Of a DNA stretch of 64,000 nt, positions 37,412 to 47,460 are shown piece by piece. The notes under the pieces are model-generated. The model saw nothing but the letters and a program-made list of their open reading frames with translations, did no database searches and was not told the DNA's origin. This DNA is from Klebsormidium nitens (lineage: Eukaryota; Streptophyta; Klebsormidiophyceae; Klebsormidiales; Klebsormidiaceae), in the NCBI GenBank assembly GCA_000708835.1, contig DF237097.1, positions 28,815 through 92,814 of the forward strand, in the 5' to 3' direction. A program made the position numbers and the translations under genes. How positions within the stretch are numbered: position 1 is the first letter of the stretch; every line of letters starts with the position of its first letter.

Positions 37412-38389
37412 CTGCAGTAGGGAGCCACACCGCATCGCCCGCACCTGATAAAAGCTGTTGTTGAGTCCGACTCTAGAGCAGTACAAGTTTCCCAAGAGCA
37501 AACAGTTGGGAGGGCAAATGCGGATCTTCGCAGTCTCTTCCACATAGGATGTGATCCCAGAAATTTGAGCAGATCCTGCTCTTTGCTACAGGCATATTTT
37601 GACAGCCTGTCCTCGACGTAAGTCCAGAAGCCGGGAATGGCCTTGTCCAACAGGATGGAGTGCGTTTTCAAAAGCGTGAACAAATCCGACTCCCTCATCT
37701 TCTCGAGACACTCCTTCGATTCGATTAACCGCAGGAACGAGAAAGCACATTTGAGCATGACGATGTCCTTTTCTTTGTGGACGGACCTTTCGGAACGGAC
37801 GAGCTCTGTCAAAACTTGAAGATACCCCAATCATCCATACTCGGCTGTCTGGCGAGAGCGACAATGTCTGGCCAGTGACTCCATTGAAGCGCAGATGTCT
37901 TCGTGACTCAGAAAAGAATATTGGTCCGAAAGCAGGCTCTGGACCTCAGGCAGCAGTTTCATGTTGCCTGCCTGCATCTTTTGCCGAAACAGCTTCGATG
38001 CCTGAGCATAAATGCAGATACTTTGAAGAGTGCACTTGATCTCTGCGGAAAGAGCGCTGACCGCTTCAATACGCGCAACCGCTTTCAAGAGACTGAGCGC
38101 CAGCTTTTCAAGAAACTCCTCATTGATCAGGCACACTTGCGCTACTACTTTGCTGGTCGCCAACCTTGAAAGGACCACGATCAAAGCAGCCTGGGTGTTC
38201 AGGTCTTGTGTATGTTTGACGAGCAGATCTGGCAAAGCACAGACGTCCGTTGCACGAATTGCGCGACCTCTCCCAGAACTCGTCAAGAACTTTCAGGGCT
38301 TCCAGGAACTTGGAAGGACCGTCAGACAGAAACCCGGAGGCGCATCTCTCCACAATCGCCGGGTCCATCGCTGGCGGAGCGGACGCCAT
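37412..38389 (-). pseudogene. Broken helical-repeat/MYND-finger gene
   Basis: Minus strand, starting at ATG 38389 (MASAPPAMDPAIVERCASGF). The frame then shifts near 38265-38295, after LDEFWERSR, into a second frame (ATDVCALPDLLVKHTQDLNT). That frame runs through a helical, ARM-like stretch and meets an in-frame TGA at 37831, after RQTAEYG. The same frame continues as LGYLQVLTELVRSERSVHKE down to a half MYND finger (CSWETCTALE ... IRCGRCGVAPYC) that ends at a donor, GTGAGG. The donor sits where both MYND genes downstream have their intron. No second half of the finger was found. The TGA lies where TGG (Trp) would fit. Either a decaying paralogue or a gene with sequence errors. Confidence 0.6.
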
Positions 38390-39670
38390 CTGCTTCTCTC
38401 AGCAAAGATTGTTGATCTTACTCAAATGAAATTTCCTTGCTGCTGATTGAAAGGTCTTCTTGCCCCTAGGAAGGGTACGCATGCGCCAGGAAACGAAGGT
38501 CCTGCCAGGTCAGGTCCTGCACCTCAAGCTAGCTTGGAGATATACCACGATTGACTTTCAATCAAAGCTGGTCCTCAGGAGCCACCAATTGCATGCGCTC
38601 TAGAACGGCCCCTAAAAACGCGGCCGCGATCGGCTTTTGCCCTAATGTAATTGACTAAACAGTCGATCTTTGACCAAGATTATGGTCGTGCTGACGGGGC
38701 CACGTCGTGCGTCCAAACGGTTTGTGCGCCTGCTCAAAGCTTCGATAATCATGATGTTCTCGAGCTTGAGTCACCTCCTGAGCTTGATCTGTTGCTGTGG
38801 AAGTCGAACGTGCCAAACAACGATTTAGCATAATCTAGAAGTGCAGCTGCGCTCAGCAACGTCCATTGCTTTGCGCTCGATCGACCTTTTCGAGGTGCAC
38901 TAGCACGCCATCAGGCTGGTCTGAGCTCTACAAACGGACTAGAGTGTTAGAAATTGCTCCTTCTGCCGTCGAGTACAAAAGCTTCCCGGCTCCGACATCC
39001 CTCCGTAGCTGTTGAACAGGCTTGGCGCAACTCATAACCACCTCTATAAGAGGTTACCAAGTCTTGTTGTTCCTTGTCATGCAATTGTTAAACATCATGA
39101 TCAAGAGATTGAGACGTTGATGGTCGTAGGGTGTGACGTTATGTTCAAGATGCCGTGACGTGTCATTTTTGCGCAGTATCTGGGAATAGACCGTTCAAGA
39201 TTTACTGAAGCCTTGCATCCAGTGTCAATTCGCGGAAAGCGATGTGACGTTACCATAGTCGCGATGAAAATGAAGAGGACAAGACGCGCTATTTTCTGAC
39301 CTACGTCAGGACTCAGCAGGTTGGAGGAACGAGGTGGAAGCTTTCAAAACCTCTAAGAGGCTTTCAGAAAACGTAGTTTGGAGGCAAAGCGCGCCTGCAT
39401 GCAATTCAAGGCCGCCCTCGCGTGCGGCGCGCTTCAAAAGGGCACAAGATTAGCAGCAGATTGCGCCGCCTGAGACTCTGCAAGGAGAGGCGATGCGAGT
39501 GTTTGCCTCCGTCATGATGGCCTGGGTTTGCCACCTTAAAACTTGACTGCGCGGAGTGTAGGCTTAGTAGCAGAGTTTCTGAAGGATTGGAGCAGTCCTC
39601 ATGCACATTCCCTTAAGCAGGTAGACCTTGCGTCCAAACAGACTCTAGGAACAGAAGCTCCTGTTGCAAG
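38390..39670. promoter_or_regulatory. 5' region between the broken MYND gene and MYND copy 1
   Basis: 1.28 kb between divergent starts. From about 39170 onward the sequence resembles the region in front of MYND copy 2 (43090-43619): CCTTGCATCCAGTGTC, GCGATGTGACGTTA and GGCCGCC...TGCGGCGCGCTTCAA occur in both. That shared part is therefore within the duplicated unit and may carry the promoter. Confidence 0.45.
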
Positions 39671-42334
39671 ATGCCTTCCGAAGCAGCAGAAAAGGCTGAG
39701 AGGAGGGCTCAGAAGAAAAGAGAGCGACAAAGTCGCATCCCCAAGTCCATGGAAGGGGGTGACTCCATTCTAGTCTCGTGGGAAGAATTTCAGACCATCT
39801 TCAAAAGAGCTTTAGAGATGATAGGCGTAACAGATGTCAATTTTGACATGGAACAGGAGAAGGTACAGTTTTCAAGCGCGGATGCGCCCAAGGGTGCGAT
39901 TGTGAGCTCCGCAATGCGCAACGTATACAACAAACAGAAGTTCTTTCCAGCGCAACATTGTCTCTACGCGGTTGCAAGGGAGTCGATGAGAGGAACCCTT
40001 CATCAATTGAAGGCCGTTTTCGACACTGGTGACGAGGACCCGCCAGAGAACCTCTTCCTAACGGTCAAGACGCATGAACACGTTCTCCGCTACAACAATT
40101 TTGTGGACTCGCGCACTGGCGAGCGCTTCGATCACGTGGTGTACCGGCCTGTCAGCAGCAACACCGGAGAGCTCTTCATCGCCCTAGTCATCGGAACCCC
40201 TGGATTAGACTCCTGGATCCCTTCTCAGAGACTCAAGCGGTGGAAAATGACAGAGGAAGAAGCGATTGCGCTGGCAATCAGGAACATGGAGAGGATCACG
40301 CCCCCTCACCTGGCGTGCAGGGTGATGACTCATGATCGGAAAAACTTCACCAAGTATCAGGAGATGAGCCGCAGACGGGATGCGCTCACCCCCATCAAGC
40401 AGATGTTTCCAGGAGAAAAGGGAGGGGGTGGAGCCCTCATCGTCTCGTTTGCTGATGCGCGCGCGATCCCTCGGCTCCTGCTGCCACGTGTTGTCGAAAG
40501 ACTGGCTGAACTCTTGCGCTGCAAAGCCACCTCGATAGTCGTGATTCCCGTCGACGATAACATGTTCCGCGCCGCCTCTGCTGAAGACCCCAAGGGGATG
40601 CTGCTCATGGCTATCCACCAGATTCTGCCCTACACACAAGGAGACAACAGGCACTTGCAGTGCAAGGTCTCCTAAAACCCCTTTCGGGTGAGGAAAATCC
40701 AACTTACTTTGTGCTTTTCTGAATGTAAATCAGGTGCTGAATTCCTGATCAAGCCTGTGAATTTGCTCGTTCTGAGACCGGTGGATGTCCAAAACTTCTG
40801 TCAAAACTAGCAAGACTTTATGCAGGAGGTTCGTCCGTACAATCATCTTCCAGGTCTCCCCGTCCCGTTTTCATTCTTCTTCTGATCAAGTGTGCCTTTA
40901 TCTTGTTCTTGCTATCCATTCTGTCCTTCGGCCACCGCAACTTCAGATGCGGGCCATCCATTACGAGTCACATCTCGTGACCACACGTGTTGCTATCGCT
41001 GACGCTTCCGCACGTGCCGCTGACGTCAACGCAGGTGACGAAGCTCCGCAACGAGATGGGCCTGGCGGAGCTCGAGCCGTACCTGGTCGACGGCGGCCGC
41101 TTCGCGGTGCAGTTCTGGGAGGGCGCCAAAAAGAAGGCCTTCTACCCATACCCGCGCACAGAAGACGACATCCACTTTCTGGAAGATGCTTACGGCCGGT
41201 CCGCCAAGAGAGGATTCGTCATGACGCTCACGGAGGATGTGTTCCTGCAAGGGGTGTGCTGGCAGGTACGACAATCTTGCATTCTGAGCGAGAATGGCTT
41301 CGATTCTTTTAAGTATGTCATGACAGGCTCTGTCGCAATAGAGCGTTCGAGACCAGGTCGTAACAGGGACTGCTCACTGATAAGACCGCCAGGTTGAGAA
41401 CGTCTGAAGGCGCTTTGAGAACCTTTTGCTTTTATGGAGAGTGGAAGTGAGCTGAGGACGAACAGGTCTGTTATGATGGCAGTCTCTTCAAACGCGCAAA
41501 TCACGTGTAGAATCCATACTTTGTTCAGTATACGTACCGTTCGCATCCGACGGAACAACGGACAGCTGTTCATTTAGCCCTCACCTTCCTACAGCATTCC
41601 GTACACGCTCACGAGACACTTTGCTGTGCCTTTTTTGATTCGTTGCTGCCCAATTTCGGGATGCTTACGGCAACGATCTTCGATGCAGTGCCGTCAGAAA
41701 AGCGACCGTCTGATGAAGTGCGGCAACTGCAAGAAGGCCAACTACTGTTCGAGAGGTGAGAAAAGCACGAATAAAATTCTTAATCAGTCGGTCTTGTTCA
41801 GGAACTATACCTGGTCTCCAAGCGTCAAAGAGAGCTTCTCCAAATATACACTTAGGAGGTCTTCCAAGTTGCATTGCGTCCGCAATCTGATCTGTTCTCT
41901 TTGAAAAACTTCCCAACAAATGACGAAGAATTAGAAGCAGTCACGCCAGTAGTCCATCCACACAGATGGACTCCACATGTCTTCTCACTCGGCTCGACGG
42001 GAGACCGGGCACATAATTCCATTAAGCTTCTCACTTTCAAGCTTCTCTACAGAGCATATATAAGACTCTTATCTGGAACCCGGATATCAGAAGGGGCTGG
42101 ACTCAACTCTAATTGGCTCAAACAAATAAGTGTTTTGCGATGCTCTTATAAGCAGAGTGTCAGAAGGAGGCATGGGCGGCCGGCCACAACGTCAACTGCG
42201 AGGAACGGCGGCGCTACTGGGAAAAGGCGAAAATGTGCCGGTTCTCGAAGTCTATGATGGACAAGTCGAAGGAAGCTAGAGCCACGCTTTCCGACGCAGA
42301 CTTGGAACGCCTCCGGAAGGTCTCAACAGCTTGA
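39671..42334 (+). CDS. MYND zinc-finger protein, copy 1, with in-frame stop
   Basis: First of two tandem paralogues. Homologous exons: 39671-40687, 41035-41265, 41689-41755, 42156-42334, which would give 497 aa. However, codon 335 is TAA (40673-40675), where copy 2 has TGG (KVSW against KVS-stop), so the plain reading ends at 334 aa before the zinc finger. Splicing five bases before the stop, at AAG|GTCTCC (40668/40669), would drop seven codons and rejoin exon 2 in frame, but that donor is weak. The finger is otherwise intact: CWQCRQKSDRLMKCGNCKKA, then NYCSRECQKEAWAAGHNVNC. The N-terminal 330 residues have a basic start (RRAQKKRERQSRIPKSMEGG) and no domain I know. Pseudogene, truncated protein or rescued by alternative splicing are all possible. 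Confidence 0.7.
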
Positions 42335-43619
42335 CGTACAGACTGGCATGATCTGTTTTGGGCGGTTAGTCAGACGAACGTCCAGTCACTGGTCCTGATG
42401 TAGTGATTTGCACAAATCGTGCTTACAATCAAACTCAGTCGATGCGAACTCTCAGGATCAGCAAGACAAGAGGGTGACATGTACTGCGGACTATGAGCTA
42501 TAGGTGGATTCTGACCCAATATTGACAGTCACGAGGCAGCAGCCTGTTCATCGAGACTCCGCTTCACGTTCCTTTAGTTCAAGGTTTCGTGGCAATCTAC
42601 CTTACTAGCTGACACTCAAGAATTTTATATCAAACGCTGTTCAGGAGCTTTCAGATCAGGGGGATTGCAGGTGTACGCATAAGGACTTCATCATCTGCTC
42701 ACATGTATGGTCGGCTTCGAGATCGCTGCTGTGTAATTCGAGATCACGTTGCAAACCGGTTTTCAATCGTGCTGTGCAACAGGAATTCCGCACGGATCTT
42801 GACGCATTGAATGTACGCGACGATCCGTTTTAGGACGCATACACGTTGATCTTCTACAGAAATTGAATATCAAGATCTAAATTCTCAGCGAGCCATGGCA
42901 CAATAGCTCGGCGCGCCCTCTGAGCAACTATCTCTAAGAGCTAGGCATGCTGTAGTCACTGCTGTAATGTCAGTGATATATATGCACATGCCGCGGTGGC
43001 ACGTTACTGAACATGCGGAGCATGCTGTCGGGCGGGCGCCGCTATGATCAAACTTGAAGCTGCGGCACCACTTCAATATTTTGAGCGCAATCCGCTCGCG
43101 CAACAGTCTGCATCTTGTCGACGGTTCAAAACTCACTGAGTCTGTGCATAATTGCCTTGCATCCAGTGTCGATCTTATACGCAAAGGCGATGTGATGTTA
43201 AGTCCAACCGCAGTCGATCCTACGCAATTGGACAGAACGCGCTAATTCCTGAGCTACGTCAGCCAGTCGGAACGAGGTGAACGCTTTCAAGAGCTTTAGA
43301 GAACGTTTAGATGAGAGGTAAAGCACGCCTGCATGCGAGTGAAGGCCGCCCCGCCTGCGGCGCGCTTCAAAGTGGGGAACAAGAGCAGCAGGTAACGCCG
43401 CCTGAGGCTCTGCAAGAAAACGCGGTGCGAGCGTCTGCCTCCGTCATGGTGGCTTAGGTTTCCTTCCTTGGGATTTGCTGGCGCGGAGTATAGGCTTAGC
43501 AGCAGCTTTTCTGAAGGTTTGGAGCACTGCGCATGCAGATCCCTTTAAGCAGATAGATCTTGCGTGCAAACCTAATCATCTCCGAACACAGTTTCGGATC
43601 AGAAAGCTCTTGTCGCAAG
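42335..43619. other. Intergenic region between the MYND copies
   Basis: Holds the 3' flank of copy 1 (to about 43075), matched by the flank after copy 2, then the 5' flank of copy 2. No separate gene is seen. Confidence 0.5.
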
Positions 43620-46310
43620 ATGCCTTCCGAAGCAGCAGAAAAGGCTGAGAGGAGGGCTCAGAAGAGAAGAGAGCGAGAAAGTCGCATCCCCAAGTCCATG
43701 GAAGGGGGTGACTCCATTCTGATCTCGTGGGAAGAGTTTCAGACCATCTTCAAGAGAGCTCTAGAGATGATAGATGCAACAGACGTCAAATTTGACATGG
43801 AAGAGGAGGAGGCGAGGTTTTCAAGAGCAGATGCGCCGAAGGGTGCAATTGTGACTTCCGCAATGCGCAACCTGTACAACAAGCTGAAATTCTTCCCGGC
43901 GCAAAATTGTCTCTACGCGGTTGCAAGCGAGATGAAAGGGATTCTCGATGAGGCGAAAGCCGTTTTCGACACTGGTGACGAGGACCCGCCAGAGAACCTC
44001 TTCCTAACAGTCAAAACGCATGAGCACGTCCTCCGCTACAACAACTACGTGGACTCGCGCACTGGCGAGCGCTTTGATCACGTGGTGTACCGGCCTGTCA
44101 GCAGCAACACCGGAGAGCTCTTCATCGCCTTAGTCATCGGAACCCCTGGATTGGACTCCTGGATCCCTTCTCAGAGACTCAAGCGCTGGAACATGACAGA
44201 GGAAGAAGCTATTGCGCTGGCAATCAGGAACCTGGAGAGGATCACGCCCCCTCACCTGGCGTGCAGGGTGGTGAGTCATGGTCGAAATGACCTCAAAAAG
44301 TATCTGGAAATCAGCCGCAGACGGGATGCACTCACTCCTATCAAGCAGATGTTTCCACGAGAAAAGGGAGGGGGAGGAGCCCTCATCGTCTCGTTTGCTG
44401 ACGCACGCGCAATCCCACGACTCCTGCTGCCACGTGTTGTCGAAAGACTGGCTGAAATCTTGCGCTGCAAAGCCACCTCGATAGTCGTGATTCCCGTCGA
44501 CGATAACATGTTCCGCGCCGCCTCTGCTGAAGACCCCACGGGGATGCTGCTCATGGCCATCCACCAGATTCTGCCCTACACCCAAGGAGACAACCGCCAC
44601 TTGCAGTACAAGGTGTCCTGGAACCCCTTTCGGGTAAGGATAATCCACCTTACTTTGTGCTGATTCAAATGTAAAGTAGCTGTTGACTTCCTGATCATCA
44701 AGTGAATTTGCTCTTCGTCAAGTTTTGTGATCTCCAAGACTTCCTGTTAACACTAGCAGAACTTTATGCAGAAAGTTCGTCCGTGCATTCTTCTTTCTGA
44801 TCTCCAGATATTCAAGGTCTCATTCTTCCTCTGATCAACTGTGCCTTTATCTTTTTCTTGCTGACATTCGGTCCTATTTCGGCCAGAGCAAACTTCAGAA
44901 GCAAGCAATCCACCGTCCTGAGTCGATTCAATTATGACTTTCATCTCGTGCTTTGCTTGCTTTTGCTGACGCTTCCGCACGTGCCGCTGACGTCACGCAG
45001 GTGACGAAGCTCCGCAACGAGATGGGCCTGGCGGAGCTCGAGCCGTACCTGGTCGACGGCGGCCGCTTCGCGGTGCAATTCTGGGAGGGCGCCAAGAAGA
45101 AGGTTTTCTACCCTTACCCGCGCACAGAAGACGACATCCACTTTCTGGAAGAGGCTTACGGCCGGTCGACCAAGAGACGCTTCATGATGATGCTCACGGA
45201 GGATGTCTTTCTGCAAGGGGTGTGCTGGCAGGTACGTAACCATTGCGTTTGGAGCGAGAATGATTTTGATGTTCCGAGTTGATCTTGTCAAGCAGTGTTG
45301 CAATTGAGCGTTCCGGACTATGTTATAAGAGGGACTTGCTCTTCGGTGAAGACTGTCTGGTTGAGGGCCTCTCAAGAGGCTTTGAGAACATTCTCTCTGG
45401 TGAAAAGTGGGAGCAAGCCGAGGACGAAAGGTTCTTTTATGATACTGGTCTCTTTCGAAGGGCAAGATTACGTGCAGAATCCATCCTCTGTGCAGTATAC
45501 GTACCGTTTGCATCCGACAGTCAAACGGAAAGATTTTCCAGTAGCCCTAGCCTTCCTTACAGCAGTCCGTAAACGTTGCACAGAATGTTCTGCAGTCTCC
45601 TTCCGATTTGTTGCTGCCCGATCTTGGATTGTTTCTGAGACGATCTTCATTGCAGTGCCGTCAGAAGTGCGACCGTCTGATGAAGTGCGGCAACTGCAAG
45701 AAGGCCAGTTACTGTTCGAGAGGTGAGAATAGCACGAAGAAAAGCTCTCAGTCAGTAGGTCATGAAATCAGACTCAGAAGCCACACCTGATCTCCAAGCG
45801 CGAAAGAAGCTTCTCCAGAATACCACTTGGAAGCTCTTCCAGTTTAATTGCTACCGTGATCCATGTTGTGTTCCCTTAAATAGTCCCCACAGCCAGATGG
45901 CTGGTCCCTGCAGCGGTTACGCCATCAGTCCATCTGCACAGATGGTGGAGACTCCGTATGTCTTCTGACTCAGCTCAAAGGGGGATGATCCGACAGAATC
46001 TTCAATAGCCTTCTCGCGATCAAGCTTCTTCTAATGGCTTTTAAAGAGGCTCACTCACCCAAGCCCAATCATAAGACGGGGACACTCAGAAAACTCGAAA
46101 ATCAAGTGTTTCGCACCGCTGTTGTATCCAGATTGTCAGAAGAAGGCATGGGCGGCCGGCCACAACGTCAACTGCGAGGAACGGCGGCGCTACTGGGAAA
46201 AGGCGAAAATGTGCCGGTTCTCGAAATCAATGATGGACAAGTCGAAGGAAGCTGGAGCCACGCTTTCCGACGCAGACTTGGAACGCCTCCGGAAGGTCTC
46301 AACAGCTTGA
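43620..46310 (+). CDS. MYND zinc-finger protein, copy 2 (intact)
   Basis: Exons 43620-44633, 45001-45231, 45656-45722 and 46132-46310 total 1491 nt, 496 aa. The MYND finger is at residues 413-452, assembled over three exon junctions: C413-x2-C416-x9-C426-x2-C429-x5-C435-x3-C439-x8-H448-x3-C452. It normally binds two zinc ions and peptide partners. The first 338 residues (one exon) start with a basic segment RRAQKRRERESRIPKSMEGG and include LFLTVKTHEHVLRYNNYVDS and KGGGGALIVSFADARAIPRL; I do not recognise a named domain. A C-terminal helix, SDADLERLRKVSTA, follows the finger. Role unknown; MYND proteins often act in transcription or as adaptors. Compared with copy 1 it lacks one codon and has Cys420 in place of Ser. 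Confidence 0.85.
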
Positions 46311-47460
46311 CGTGCAGACGTGGCCTGATTTGTTATGGGCGGATCTTCTTGCGAATATACAGACACTGGTGCTGATGTAGTGACTTGCAAACATCGGATT
46401 CGAGCTTGCATTCAATCCAGTTGATGGGAAATCTCAAGCTGAAGCAAAACGGTGACATGTACTGCGGACTAGGAGCTATAGGTCGATTCTAAACGAAGAT
46501 TGACGGTCAAGGGCCGGTAACGGGTTCATTGAGACTCCGAATCACATTCCTTTGGAAGCTCCCGTGGCAATCTATCTCGCTGGCTGACACTCAAACATGA
46601 TTTCAAACCGGCTGTTCGGGAGCTATCAGATCAGGAGATTGGAGTTGGACGCATGAGGTCGTCTTAATCATCTGCTGACATGTATGGTCTGCTTTGAGAT
46701 CGCTGTATAGCTCGCGTTGAAACAACTTCGAACAGCACGGATCGACGCTTTGAATGTATGCGACTCCGTTTAAGACGCACCTTGATACGTTTACTAGCAC
46801 ACACGTCCGAAATTCTATACAGAATGTGGATGTCAAGATTCTAATGCGAGCCATGCATGGCACATGCGTAGCTCGGCGCGCCCACGTACTGAGCAACTAT
46901 GTCTAAGAGCTGCATGTGCTGTAACTTATGTCAGCAATTTATGAGTCCACATGTGCGGTGGCATATCACTGAACGTGCGAAGCATGCAGGAGGGCGCCAT
47001 AATCAAATTTGAAGCCGCGGCATGCGATATCAACACTGTACATACTTTGACCACACTTCTGCACGAATGTGTATGTATATGTACCATTATGGAGGGCCGC
47101 CCATGCAGATTGAGAGGTGTTGAGGATATCTAAATGTGGCTCAGTCCGGCCGAAAGACGAAAGCACAGGAAACACATGCATGTGGAATTGCAGGACGCCT
47201 CGCCCAAGCACTGAACCCACGGGCGTTCAATCAAGGGCGGCCGCCACTTACATAAGCGCATATCAATGTCTGCGTGACAGTGCCGGGCAGTCAGAGGCAT
47301 GCTTCATACGCGGCCGCTTTAAAATGGAAAGGCGCGATGCGATGAGAGCCCACTGCATCTTTGTAAAAGGATCATGGTTGAAACACATTTACTTGTACTC
47401 GAGCAACCTTTTGCATTCGAGCGTCCCAGTTCGCAGCATCAGCACTGGCAACTGCCAATA
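46311..47460. other. 3' flank of MYND copy 2 and intergenic region
   Basis: To about 47035 this matches the 3' flank of copy 1. Beyond that I see no gene until the minus-strand stop codon at 47461. Confidence 0.5.

Larger units (their letters stand above)
39170..47035 (+). repeat. Tandem duplication of a 3.9-kb MYND gene unit
   Basis: Unit 1 spans about 39170-43075 and unit 2 about 43090-47035. Upstream flank, four exons, introns and about 700 bp of 3' flank are recognisable in both units in the same order. Exons are nearly identical in long stretches while introns and flanks carry many substitutions and small indels. Boundaries are approximate, as I aligned by eye. Confidence 0.85.

Noticed and set aside
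37829-37835. In-frame TGA as a selenocysteine codon
   Set aside because: Trp fits the position, no SECIS-like structure was evident, and the gene has a frameshift as well.
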